Shown piece after piece: positions 11,721-20,994 of a DNA stretch of 64,000 nt (its first letter is position 1; every line of letters starts with the position of its first letter). This DNA is from Struthio camelus. Its lineage: Eukaryota > Chordata > Aves > Struthioniformes > Struthionidae. The DNA lies in NCBI RefSeq assembly GCF_040807025.1, contig NC_090982.1, positions 89,839,463-89,903,462 of the forward strand, in the 5' to 3' direction. The position numbers were made by a program, and so were the translations under genes. The notes beneath the pieces are model-generated. The model had not been told where the DNA came from and made no database searches. It saw only the letters and a program-made list of their open reading frames with translations.

Positions 11721-11736
11721 TTTTTTTTTTTTTTTT
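11721..11736 (+). repeat. T-run microsatellite, T16 in units 1 and 2, T14 in unit 3
   Basis: A run of 16 T follows GAGCTCTGA. The copy at 41315-41330 has 16 T and the copy at 61641-61654 has 14 T. This is the only length difference I found between spacer 3 and the other two, and it shifts all later spacer 3 coordinates by 2 bp. Confidence 0.9.
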
Positions 11737-12041
11737 GCTTTGCTTTATACTTTCGGAGGATGATGGATTTTACCGTGCCTCCATCAACAAGCGCTGGCTG
11801 ACAAAGTTATAACGTCCCAGCGGAGACTCTTAGGCAAGACGGAGGAGTTCAGACACGCAGCCTGCCAGAAGAACGTCACCTGGGAGGGGTTGCTAGCCTT
11901 GAGCTATAGGCGCTGATGCATATGGCTCATTCTGGCAGACACGGAGGGGTTTTCTTTGGTGGCAGAAATTGTAGCTTGACTGTACACCCTATAGCGGCAG
12001 TATTTTTGTGTTTATAAATTGTGTTAATCTTAGGTATTCAG

Positions 12042-12221
12042 AACATCGGGGATCGACTACATGCTGCCATGAAGAACTACAGGCTACCGCGCTCAGACCT
12101 TTGTAAGTTACAGCGTGTCAAGAGCGGCCAGGAGAATCCAAATGCCAGTGGAAAGATTCTCTGCGTGGTCCTGCTGAAGAACTTCGGCTGTAGGAAGGTT
12201 GGCTGCATCCTCACTGGACTT
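12042..12221 (+). CDS. candidate 180-bp phase-0 exon (unit 1)
   Basis: The acceptor candidates are TTAATCTTAG at 12033 and TATTCAG at 12041, and the donor is GGACTT|GTGAGT at 12222. From the second acceptor the segment is exactly 60 codons, open in the frame that reads NIGDRLHAAMKNYRLPRSDL at its start and ...NPNASGKILC in the middle. An internal GTAAGT at 12103 is an alternative donor. A diverged copy at 17047-17200 keeps the matching frame for about 45 residues (AAVKNYGLLPSDLC..., NPNASGKVLC) and then stops, so it may be a decayed or non-coding twin. No family is recognised. The matching frame in the twin could reflect simple DNA similarity. Confidence 0.38.
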
Positions 12222-12302
12222 GTGAGTAATAAGCCACAATTCATGGACCAGCCAAGGAGAGAGGGGAATAGTGGGCCCGTGGGTGCACCCTCGCTCTTGC
12301 AG

Positions 12303-12452
12303 ACACAGACACTCTGGAGGTATAGGGATACAGGCAAGCAGGCCCACAAGTGGCCTCCACGTGCCTTTCGGTGTGGCTGCGGGTCCTCCACACAGCAGTG
12401 CCCAAGTGGACTTTGGGCCCAGCGGTACACAGAGAGCTCTGCAGCTCAGCAG
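12303..12452 (+). CDS. candidate 150-bp phase-0 exon, Cys/Gln-containing (unit 1)
   Basis: This is the best-formed exon of the series. It has a polypyrimidine acceptor CCCTCGCTCTTGCAG at 12302 and a consensus donor CAGCAG|GTGAGT at 12453. Its 150 bp give 50 open codons in phase 0 (TQTLWRYRDTGKQAHK..., ending ESSAAQQ), in the same phase as the 180-bp candidate 81 bp upstream. Related but diverged segments lie at 17928-18044 and 20810-20943 and share the CCCTCGCTC lead-in and the donor. The 81-bp gap to the preceding exon would be a very short intron, so retention is possible; the frame is open through it. No product is recognised. Confidence 0.42.
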
Positions 12453-12516
12453 GTGAGTGGAACTGGAGCGTGTTGAGGGCTGTTCCGGGCTGTCTGGATC
12501 CATCTGGTTCCATTCG

Positions 12517-13325
12517 CTGTCCCTCTGTCCAGCGCTCCATCTTTTTCTTTCTTTCCCCGTAGCTCTGTCCGATACCCCGTCCCTTTGTTTAGCTACTCAG
12601 TGCCCTGCCCAGTTCCCCATCCCTCTGGTACTCTTTGCATCCCTCTGTCAATATCTTCCTCCCTCCGACTGGCTCCCTATCGCTCTATCCAGCTCTCCAT
12701 CATCCTTTTCCCCTCTCTGTCCCACTACCTGCCCGCTGTTCCTCTGTCCAGCTCCCCATCCCTCTGCTGCTCTTGTCTGTCTCTTTGTACCTTTCCAGCC
12801 TTCTCTCCCCCTCTCCAGCCTTCTCTTTCTATTTCTGTCCCTCTGTTCAGCTCCCCATCCATCTATTTGTCTCCCTATCCCTCTTTTCCCCTGCTCTATC
12901 TCATCTCTCTGTCTGACTTCCCCTCCCTCTTTTTTTTCTCTCCACCTTTCTGGTTGGCTCTTCGTCCTTCTCACTCTCTTCCCATTGCTCTGACTGGCTC
13001 CCTTTCCCTCTCTTCCAGTCCCCGTTCCTCTGTCTGGTTCTCCACCCTTCTCTTTTGCTTCCCGTCCCTCTGTCTGCTTCCCCTTCCCTCCTTTCCTCTC
13101 TTTATTCTTCTGTCCACTTCTACATCCCTCTTTTTCTCTCTTCTGCTCCCTGGTCCTCTCTTCAGCCCTCCACCTGTCTGGCCCTCTGTCCTCTTTTTCT
13201 CTTCCTTTGTCCAGGGCCCTGACCCTGGGGCTAGGTCTCTATCCTTCTCTTTCTTTTTCCATCTGTCAGCCAAGCTCTCTATCCCTCTTTCCTTCTGTTC
13301 TGCTCCCTGTCCCTCTGTCCAGCTG
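12517..13325 (+). repeat. degenerate polypyrimidine minisatellite A (unit 1)
   Basis: About 800 bp of C/T-rich plus strand is built from loose repeats of CCATCCCTCTGTCCAGCTC, with a spacing near 28-30 bp and frequent variants. Because it has few purines, open frames rich in Ser, Leu and Pro run through it (for example a 319-codon one). I treat those as composition artefacts. It directly follows the candidate exon ending at 12452 and has a diverged twin at 18108-18575. Such strand-asymmetric tracts can form triplex DNA. Confidence 0.8.
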
Positions 13326-15160
13326 AAGGTTCATCATTCCTTTGTGTTTTGTCTGGTGTGGAAGGTGTCAAGAGGCAATTGGTGCTCGGCAGAGACGATC
13401 AGTAGCAACCAGAGGGTCCCATCAATCTGCCTGGTTCAGGTCATGTCAGATACCCCTGCAGTGACTCTGTGCAGAGGCATGGGGCTGCGGATGTGCAGTG
13501 GGGGAGCACTAATGGGCCAAAGATGCTGTGGGGGGATGTGGTAGACATTAGCATGTGGTAGAGATTAGCAGAGGCTCTGAGTATTCGGGTGTTAGGACAG
13601 GTGCAGGTAGGGCAGGGTGTGCTAGGGCAGTCTGGAGCTGCTGTTGTCCGTCTTACACGTCAGCGCAGTCTGCAGTTACTGTGTCTTGTCTGCCTGTGCG
13701 CAGACAGGGCTGCTGCGCGGTGCAGTTGGAGTCGTGATTGTGTCGCTGGCATTGAGCCCTGTTTTCTGACTTTATGCAAACTGTTGTCTTCCCTACATCA
13801 GCCTTACTCTGCTCCTCTTCCAGGAGCCTGTGCTCAGCTCTGCTTTCCAACACGCTGTCACGTCACAGGGATTTCCAGCACGGTCTGTCTAACTTGGGCC
13901 ACATGCTAGGCAGCCTGAACGAGTGAAGCAAAATCCTTCTTCTGTCATTGTCCAGGCCAGAGTCAGTTTCCCATCAGCTCAGTCTCCAGAGTTTGGAGTT
14001 TTTGGAGGCCTTAGTTTTTATCCTGCCTTGGCTGGACAGTGCTTTCTGAGAGTGTCCGTCAGCGGCACAGTTTCCCTGAGGAGGACCATCTACCGAAGGC
14101 TGGAGGTGGCCGAGTGCCTGAGCGAGCCTGACTGTATGTGAGGGCTGCCGTGACATCCTTGCGATAAAACGGAGCCTGAGAGAGTGACTGGAGCAGTGTA
14201 GAGGGTCAGTCATAATTGTGGGAACAGTTACGGGCCTTGGACAAGGGAGTAGTTCTAGGAGGGCTGCGCAGTTGCCTGGCCTCTCAGTAACTGTTCTGGC
14301 TTCTTTGCAGGTGCTGAAGCATAGTCTGGCAGTCGAAGGAGCGGTGTCACAGCTGGGAGCTCTGCGGAGATCTGTGGTTGGCCATGAAGGTCGAGCTCTG
14401 ACTTGCAGCGTGGACGCAGCTAAGTCTTGGGGCTGCACTGTGTGTGTGCAGGGCTGGGAGGTGGAAGGTGGTTGTCCCCTAGGTGGTTGCTGGAGTCACT
14501 GGCTGTGGATGTTTGCCCATGGAGCTGAGGGGACCAAAAATATTAATTGTCTGTAATGGAGTTGAATAAGCGCTTGCAATGTTTCAGGTAGGTTCAGTGG
14601 AAGTGCAGCTTACTGCAGTCCTGTGGAGCGATTCTTGCATGTGCTCACATTTGAATGGTGGCTAAGACCAAGCTTATAAACAGCAACTGTAACGTGATTC
14701 TGATGCATATCTTCCTGTTCTGCTGTACTTCTAAATGAAGGGGAAACTTCTTAAGCTGTGGGCAAAACTTGCAAGCTCATGTGTACTTTGGTGTGTCTTG
14801 CTTAAAGCTGAGGGTTTGGAGTTTTTCACTTGAGGTTTATTGTTTAGTTTGTTGTTGAGGGTCTGTCACTCAGGGGCTATGGTTTATTACTTTATTTTGT
14901 GGGGCTGTCTTTATCAGTCAGGGTTTACAGTTTGCTGACTTAGCGATCAGGGCGCAGGATTTAAAATCCAACCTCATCCGTAAATTTTAAAGCAACCACT
15001 TGGGTTCCAAGATTTGCAATTTGTCACATAGGGTTCAGGGCTTACGCCTTACTGATAAATGACAAGGGCTGAATCCTTAGATAATAAACTGTAAGCCCCG
15101 AAGCCTAAGCAGCAGGGTGCAAACCCTTCTCTGGGGTTCCTAACCTTCCCCTGTTCCCAG
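13326..15160. other. spacer stretch without a convincing gene (unit 1)
   Basis: Mixed-composition sequence. Acceptor-like CTGCTCCTCTTCCAG (ends about 13823) and CTGGCTTCTTTGCAG (ends 14310) lack good partner donors, so I do not call exons. The sub-stretch 14818-15075 holds a degenerate repeat described separately. Copies: 42920-44754 and 63244-64000 (cut by window end). Confidence 0.55.
14818..15075 (+). repeat. degenerate AGGGTTT-type short tandem repeat (unit 1)
   Basis: Irregularly spaced blocks begin AGGGTTTGGAG, AGGTTTATTG, AGGGTCTG, AGGGGCTATGG, AGGGTTTACAG and AGGGTTCAGG, often preceded by a TCACTC or TCAGTC context. It looks like a very old minisatellite with about 30-bp units. It is telomere-like only in the AGGGTT word, and no exact TTAGGG array is present. 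Copy at 44412-44669. Confidence 0.35.
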
Positions 15161-15239
15161 CGTTCAGCTTTGTGCACTGACCTGAGGTCTGGATTTGATA
15201 AGGCGCAGGCCCATCGCACTGAGAGTGGTGATGTGACAG
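15161..15239 (+). CDS. candidate 79-bp exon (unit 1)
   Basis: A long polypyrimidine acceptor (CCTTCCCCTGTTCCCAG, ending 15160) and the donor GACAG|GTGAGG at 15240 bound 79 bp. The frame open through it reads TDLRSGFDKAQAHR near its middle. The length is not a multiple of three, unlike the neighbouring candidates, so it would change phase; it may be non-coding. Product unknown. Confidence 0.3.
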
Positions 15240-15562
15240 GTGAGGTGAGAGCTGTGAAAGTGTCTTGCAGGGCTCTAGTCTGGGGTAGGGCAGTAGTGCA
15301 GACAGGCAGGATCAGAGATCAAAGATCTTCTCACCTGTCAGAGCTGAATCCTATCCCTGAAGGAAAAAGTAGAGGGGATAGGCTGTCAGCTACTCAGACG
15401 CCTGCCGCGTCAAGGGCAGCAGCAGGAGCTGACCCTTCCCCAAAGGACCGACGAACGCTGGTGCGGAGATGACTCTTCAGGTGTCACAGGGTAAGGGGAA
15501 GCATGCTGGCACTGAGCTCCATGGCAAACTCCCTCCCAGGTGTTGCTTCTGCGCAGTAAAAC

Positions 15563-15568
15563 AATAAA
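15563..15568 (+). terminator. AATAAA poly(A) signal candidate (unit 1)
   Basis: AATAAA is followed within 30 bp by a GT-rich CTCGTGTCTGTGG element. The context, with an abrupt T/C-rich tail, also resembles an LTR R region, but no LTR ends were found. Copy at 45157-45162. Confidence 0.35.
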
Positions 15569-16466
15569 CAGTTGCTTTACTCTTTGCACTCGTGTCTGTG
15601 GTTCCTGCCGTCGCTTTGCCTGAAGATGATGCCCAGGGGAGGAGGTTACACATTGTGTCTGGGATTGGGAGCTGGTCCCCACATCCTTTGTTCTTGGGGG
15701 TCCCTGCGGTTCCCAGGGACCCCAGTGCTGTTCACAGGGCTCGGGGTAACTTCCCTTGCATTGCCTCGACCCTTGGGGCTCTTGGTGGAGTTTCCCATTA
15801 TCCTGGGGGCAGCCAGGGCTCCGCAGGGCAGTGTGAGGGCCCCAGACTGCTCCCAGATTTGCTTTCAGCACTCTGCAACGTCTCTCATGTGTCGGTGGCG
15901 GGGGCCTGTGCGCCTGGGGCTGGGAGACACTTTCCCTGGGGACAGGGGGAGCCTGCAGGCACCGTCCCGTCAGCCGCGCTGAGCCCTGTGACATGTCCTG
16001 CTGCCCCTTCGGTGTGCACTGAGACCCTGCACTCGTACTTTGCTTTGCCCCACAGCCCTGCGTTTGCCCTCCGACGCCCTCAGGACCCCTCCGTTCACGT
16101 TCTGAGGTGCCCCCGAGCCCTCTGTGTGCCCCGGGGCCCAGTGCTGGTTTTGCAGCACGCCACAAAGTTCTCTGCTGAGCTTTCTCCCCTGCCCAGGAGC
16201 TGTCCGGGTGCCTTCTGGCGCCTCCGGGCCCCGCAGAGTCCCTCCGTCTGCGCTGTCGTCGCCCGGTAACTTCCTTTTTTCCACTGTTCCTTTACGGCGG
16301 GGCTGGGAGTGGTGTCGGGAGGGCGGAGGGGTCCCAGGGGAGCCCTGCGGAGGGTCGCGGCGGTGCCGGGGATCGCGGGGCCGGGGGGCTCCGGGCTCCA
16401 CGGCGGCTGCCGGGGACGGGACGGGATCGCCGCTGGGTCCAACCTCACGGAGCGCTGCTGCCCGCG
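15569..16466. other. GC-rising stretch leading into a CpG-rich promoter-like region (unit 1)
   Basis: No gene is seen. GC and CpG content rise steadily, and 16262-16466 is CpG-island-like. It leads directly into the seven-copy ZNF143/ETS/YY1 repeat. Open frames on both strands are short and mutually overlapping. Copy at 45163-46060. Confidence 0.55.
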
Positions 16467-16900
16467 GCATCCTGGGAGATGTAGTCTTCCGGCGCCGGGC
16501 GGCCATGCTGGTTTGGGAGTGCGGCATGCCGGGAGCAGTAGTCTTCCGGCACCGGGCTGCCGGGCGGCCAGGCTGTCTGCGGGGCGCGGCATGCCGGGAG
16601 CAGTAGTCTTCCGGCGCCGGGCTTCCGGGCGGCCATTTTAGTCTGCAGAGCATTCTGGGAGATGTATTCTTCCGGTACCGAGCTTCCGGGCGGCCATGTT
16701 GTTTTGGGGGCGCGGCATGCCGGGAGCAGTAGTCTTCCGGCGCCGGGCTGCCGGGCGGCCATTTTCATCTGCGGAGCATTCTGGGAGATGTAGTGTCCCA
16801 GCACCGAGCTTCCGGGCGGCCATTTTAATCTGTTAGGCATGCCGGGAGGCGTTGGCTTCCCTTGCTGGGTTTCTGGGAGATCATGTTGTGCCTGTCGAGG
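16467..16900 (-). promoter_or_regulatory. seven-copy tandem repeat of ZNF143 + ETS + YY1 motifs (unit 1)
   Basis: Repeats start at 16467, 16524, 16589, 16650, 16715, 16776 and 16837 (57-65 bp apart). Read on the minus strand, each copy has ATGGCCGCCCGG (YY1/start-codon-like), then a CCGGAAG ETS site, then GACTACATCTCCCAGGATGC or GACTACTGCTCCCGGCATGC, which fit the ZNF143/Staf promoter motif (ACTACAnnTCCCAGnATGC). The last copy is the most decayed. These three motifs are the classic partners of TATA-less vertebrate promoters and strongly suggest a repeated promoter module, oriented to the minus strand or bidirectional. No clear gene is seen upstream on the minus side. Confidence 0.75.
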
Positions 16901-17039
16901 TGGCAGGAGGTGCAGCTGTCAACAGGGTTCCCACCCGCTGGCCACGTCGTGCTCTGTGGCAGCCAGGAGCTGCCGTTCCAGGTGCCTGTGCCTCCTCAGC
17001 ACTGCAGCAGTGGGCCAGTGTGTCTGTTCCTTACTTGTC

Positions 17040-17240
17040 ATGTCATGGGGGAAGGACTATATGCTGCCGTGAAGAACTACGGGCTGCTGCCCTCAGACCT
17101 CTGTCAGTTATCGCGTGTCAGGAGCGGCCAGGAGAATCCAAATGCCAGCGGAAAGGTTCTCTGCCCGGTCCCGAAGAGGAGCCTTCGGCCGTAGGAAGGT
17201 TGGCAGCGTCCTTACCGTGACCCGTGAGCCACGCTTCGTG
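17040..17240 (+). pseudogene. diverged twin of the 180-bp candidate exon (unit 1)
   Basis: 17047-17200 aligns with 12042-12200: shared CTGCCGTGAAGAACTAC-type start, GGAGCGGCCAGGAGAATCC and AATGCCAGCGGAAAGG. The matching frame reads AAVKNYGLLPSDLCQL and NPNASGKVLC, then ends near 17194. No acceptor or donor of similar quality flanks it, so it looks like a decayed duplicate. It opens a duplicated block (about 17.04-18.58 kb) that parallels 12.03-13.33 kb. Confidence 0.5.
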
Positions 17241-17647
17241 GACCAGCAAAGGAGAGGGGGGAGTAGCGCCTGGTAGCCCAGTCGCTATGGCATCGCTGGC
17301 GCTAGCAGGCCCGCGAGGTCTGTGTGAAGCCTCACCTGCCTGTCTGGAGCTTTATTTTGGTCTGTTTACCCGGAGTAACCGGCGAGGCCTAAAATGAGAA
17401 TTTAGGATGGCTAGATGGGTTACCTGTGACCCGACCTGTCCTCGCCTTGCTTTGCTGCCTAGCAGCAAGCAATAACGGGAACTTGGGACCCCAGAATAAA
17501 AACTGTTGCAGTGCTTAAGGGAGGACCTGCGTTTGCCCAGGTTAGGGAACCGTAATGAAAGCTTGGGGGGGGGGGGAGCGGGAGGGGGGAGAGGAAGCTC
17601 CAAAACAGGAACCTCCCGGTGACCTTGGTGGTTTGATTCATTTGCAG
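17241..17647. other. short non-coding stretch with a G-run (unit 1)
   Basis: No gene is seen. A run of 12 G followed by AGCGGGAGGGGGGAGAGG (about 17566-17594) is a candidate G-quadruplex, lying just before the acceptor of the 84-bp candidate exon. Copy at 46835-47241. Confidence 0.5.
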
Positions 17648-17731
17648 AATAGTGTTCCGAGGGCCAGCAACCTGAGGAGGAGCCGCTCGACCCGTTTTGT
17701 TGATTTCGGTGATGCTGTTTTAAGGAAGCAC
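17648..17731 (+). CDS. candidate 84-bp phase-0 exon, basic 'RRSRSTRFVDFG' segment (unit 1)
   Basis: An acceptor GATTCATTTGCAG and a consensus donor GCAC|GTAAGT at 17732 enclose exactly 28 codons in phase 0. The peptide runs NSVPRASNLRR, SRSTRFVDFG, DAVLRKH. The basic/serine run followed by a hydrophobic-acidic motif has more protein-like complexity than the CpG-island frames, but I do not recognise the family. It shares phase 0 with the candidates at 12042 and 12303, so all three could be spliced in one frame. It has no obvious twin in the 12-13 kb block. Confidence 0.45.
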
Positions 17732-17964
17732 GTAAGTACAGAAGAGCTCTGGGAGGGTTTTCAAACAAGACGGGGAAGAGCGTGGGAAAGCTAGGTGCCG
17801 TGAGTACGGAAGTTGTTAAGGGCTGAGAGAATTTGGGGGGTTAAGCGTGCGCACGTGACGGTCTGAAAGGGGCTGATGCACAAGCAGTAGTAAAAGGGCG
17901 TGACGGAGTGCAAGGTTCCTCCCCGGTGTGGGCCCGTGCGTGCGCCCTCGCTCTCGCGGACGCA

Positions 17965-18044
17965 GGCGCTCTGGAGGCGCAGGGATTCGGGCAAGCAGGC
18001 CCACAGGCGGACTTGGGGAAAACGGTGTGCAGAGCGCTCGGCGG
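17965..18044 (+). pseudogene. diverged twin of the 150-bp candidate exon (unit 1)
   Basis: The lead-in GCGCCCTCGCTCTCGC and body GCGCTCTGGAGGCGCAGG...CAAGCAGGCCCACA match 12285-12350, and the donor GGCGG|GTGAGC at 18045 matches that at 12453. The AG that forms the acceptor at 12302 is replaced here; the nearest CAG is 4-10 bp later. The exon body is shorter (80 bp, not a multiple of three). It is probably a non-functional duplicate. Downstream it runs into the second polypyrimidine tract just as block A does. Confidence 0.45.
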
Positions 18045-18107
18045 GTGAGCGGGGCTGGAGTGGGTCGAGGGCTGTCCCGGGCGGGCTGCCTGGGTCCATC
18101 CGGTTCT

Positions 18108-18575
18108 GCTCCCTGTCCCTCTGTCCAGCTCTCCATCTTTCTCTTTCTTTCCCCATAGCTCTGTCCGGTGCCCCATCCCTTTGTTTAACTACTCGTTGCT
18201 CTGCCCAGCTCCCCATCCCTCTTGTACTCTTCCCGTCCCTCTGTCAATACCTGCTTCCCTCTGTCTGCTTCTCCATCCCTCTGACTGGCTCCCTATCGCT
18301 CTGTCCAGCTCTTCGTCGTCCTCTTTCTCTCCCGATCCCACTACCTGCCTGCTGTCCCTCTGCCTGGCTCCCCATCCCTCCACCACCCCCCCCAACTGCT
18401 CTGTCTATCTGCCTCTTCGTACCTCTCTTTGCCCCTTCAGCCCTCCATCCACCTCTCCAGTCTTCTCTGTTTCCATCCCTCTGTTCAGCTCCTCATCCAT
18501 CTATTTGCCGCCTCCTTATCCCTCTTTTCCCCTGTACCATCCCATCTCTCTGTCCGACTTCCCCTCTCTCTTTTG
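18108..18575 (+). repeat. degenerate polypyrimidine minisatellite B (unit 1)
   Basis: A shorter, diverged twin of 12517-13325 with the same CCATCCCTCTGTC and CAGCTCCCCATCC words in a loose near-30-bp rhythm. It includes a CCACCACCCCCCCC run near 18380. It follows the decayed exon twin at 17965, so the exon and minisatellite were duplicated together. Confidence 0.78.
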
Positions 18576-20834
18576 GGGGGTTTAGTACCTGTTTTAGCAG
18601 ACAATCGCGTGTCCCTTTAGGCCCCAGGAAGCAGAAAGTTCTGACCTGACAGCAAAGTATTTGGTCTTTTTAACGCTCTTGCGGCTGAAGGTGACTCCTA
18701 ATGAAAAGCAATGAGAATTCTGAGGATTCACTGGAAACGTAAAAGACAGTATCTGCCCTTTTTAAAAGGCTGTGTGCTTCCGCTAATAATACCTGTAGTA
18801 ATCAAGCCACTAGATTTTTCTGACAATAAGAGCCTTTAAGCTGCGATCGCTACTCGAAAAGTCCAGATATTTTAGAAACTGAACGAGCCTTCTGAGCTTG
18901 CTGACTGCAGTACCTCGAAAGATGATCAGAGTGCTGATGTTTTCATGCTTTAGTGTGGTAGAGATGCTCTGTGCAAACATCCCTTGTGTTTAATCTTCAA
19001 AACTGCGCAGACTGTCACGGAGCTCTCTTTTGACTATCTACTTTGCGTAACAAACAGAAAGGCAGGAGGTTGACAGTGCTAAATGAGTAAGGTCATTGCT
19101 TGTTTAGGGGTTGCAAATTTTATGGAATTTTGTCCTTTTAAATCTCATCTAGAATATGCTTGCAAAAAATCCCTGGGAAGAAAACAAGGAGTATAAGCAG
19201 CTTTTGAATATTATTAGCAATACTTACACGTTCTGGATGGGTTCTTAGGGTCCCCCATGGTCTTCTGCCCTCCCCATTACCCCCAAATTTACCCATTTTG
19301 CAGTGTTTTGGCACTTATTTTGCTCTTTCTTGTCCCGAAGCAGGTCAGGGTTTGGTGTGGACAGAGGGGGGAAGGAGCCAGCTGTGGGTAAATGGGCCCT
19401 GGATGGCATCGCGGGGACACGGCGAATCCTGGCACAGCCCATCTTCAGCACGGGGAGAGGCCGGAGTGCTGCCGTGATGAGTGCTGAGAAAGGTACCTCT
19501 CTTTGGATTATGTGCACCCCAGAGCCCACCTTCTGGCCTTTCATTCTCCCCCGATCCCTCCTGTCAAGTATTTGTGCTCTGCGGATGCCTGAGTTTGGCT
19601 TTTTGTGACTTGTAGGTTCCTCCGCTGAGGTTCTTTTTGCCCCTGAGGTCCTCCCTTTCACCATCTTGTCCCCACAGAACCCTGAATTGTTTCTTCTCCC
19701 TCGCCCAGCCCACAACATCCCTTCCTTTTCCTTTTCTTTTTTGCTGCCCCTCGATCCTTCCTTTTGCAATTTTGCACCACCAGTTCACTCTGTTAAGCTC
19801 TTCTCTCTTTTGGGCTTTTTGCACCCCCCACCCCCCACCCCCTTTGTAAAGCTTTTTTTGTGCCGCTTACAAGCTTCTGGCTTTTTTTCCCCTGAGAAGC
19901 CTTCCTTCTGGCTTTGTGTGTCAGCACCCTCCCCTTTTTGAATAAAGCAGAGATTAAAGGCAAACTCGGTATCTCTTTATGCAGCTGCAACCCTTTGGAG
20001 GGGAAGCAAATACGTTATTGTGGTTTGTAGTATTTCTGGGCTAACTCTGGGGAAATCCTCATCACAGTTTGGATTTTTTGTTGTTGTTTCTATAAGTTCG
20101 TTGCTTTGAAAGTTTGAAACTAGTATTCGTTTGGCTTACTGCCTTACTGTCATAACTGAGCGTAAAGCAGAGATTGTGTTGCCATTGCATATGACCTCCC
20201 TCATATGGTGCTTGCGTTCATATACGTGTGTTCTCCCCAGGAGTACTCTTGCCTTTTCCTTTCCTTTAGTAAACAAACGCCTTTCTGAGCCAATACCGAG
20301 CAACACGGTGGATGTGCTTCTAGCGCTAACGTCGCGTCGCAGGAGGCAGCTGAGAGCAGTCGATAAGCCGGTGCTCTAGACATGCAAAGGCAGGAAGAAG
20401 CGGACTAGCTATTGAGCTTCCCTCGAGAGCAGAGGAAGAGGAGAAGAAACCCAGGGGGCGGTCATACGCCCGCTGACGATTCCGGAGGCTTTGCCTTGCA
20501 ATGCGTTTCTCCTGGTAGGCGGCAGCACTCATTGCCCGTGGCGGGTAAGGGCCGGAACCACCTTGCGCTGAGGGCTCAGCAGAACCAGAGAGGCGAGGGT
20601 GTCCCTGGGGTGGCTGCGGGTGCCTGGATTTCTCCGGCCCACCTCAAGGCATGCGTTGCGGGGAGAAAAGGGTGCGGGCTTTCAGGGGCCTGGCAGTGCT
20701 CTGCTCCGTGCGGGCACAGGGCAGGGTCTGCCCTGAACACATGTTTGCCTCTCCCTGTCTTTGTTTTAATTCCTGCCTTTAGGGCTGAGGTTCCTCCCCA
20801 GAGCAGACTTGTACGTGTGCCCTCGCTCGTGTAG
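18576..20834. other. mostly AT-rich spacer stretch without a recognisable gene (unit 1)
   Basis: Open frames are short and overlap on both strands. A C/T-rich tail (about 19620-19935) ends in AATAAA at 19941, which is like a 3' UTR. 20400-20700 is GC-richer. No exon with both good splice sites was found. Copy at 48170-50428. Confidence 0.55.
19941..19946 (+). terminator. AATAAA poly(A) signal candidate (unit 1)
   Basis: AATAAAGCAGAGATTAAAGG follows a long T/C-rich stretch. It is a plausible end for a plus-strand transcript that begins at the array edge. The usage is inferred. Confidence 0.4.
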
Positions 20835-20943
20835 ATGCAGATGGCCTGGAGGTGTGGGGAGGCAGGCTGTCCCGCGAGAAGGACTTTTGCGCGGCGTCCC
20901 GGGGAGGATAGCTGTGATGTACCTCGTGCACCCAAGGGTGTTG
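20835..20943 (+). CDS. candidate exon related to candidate exon 2 (unit 1)
   Basis: The acceptor is CGTGTGCCCTCGCTCGTGTAG, ending at 20834, and the donor is GGGTGTTG|GTAAGC at 20944. One base completes a codon, then 36 open codons end ...MYLVHPRVL. The phases equal those of the candidate at 8457-8595, which ends ...CPRVL at a similar donor. The lead-in CCCTCGCTC and GGCCTGGAGG...GGCAGGCTG also resemble the segments at 12285 and 17945. It is therefore a member of a small family of duplicated exon-like blocks. The product is unknown; it may be non-functional. Confidence 0.33.
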
Positions 20944-20994
20944 GTAAGCGACAAGATAACAAGTGGCTGTTTCCTGGTCACTCCCCTCACTAGA

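Noticed and set aside
12585-13544. 319-codon Ser/Leu/Pro-rich open frame
   Set aside because: It follows the polypyrimidine minisatellite. C/T-only sequence has no stop codons, and the other strand and frames are open too.
14818-15075. Interstitial telomeric repeat
   Set aside because: Only AGGGTT-like words occur. There is no run of exact TTAGGG.
16638-16823. Minus-strand frames starting MAARK... in the ZNF143/ETS/YY1 repeat
   Set aside because: The repeated ATGGCCGCC is the YY1-type word of each promoter repeat. The frames are short and follow the repeat, so they are not called as genes.
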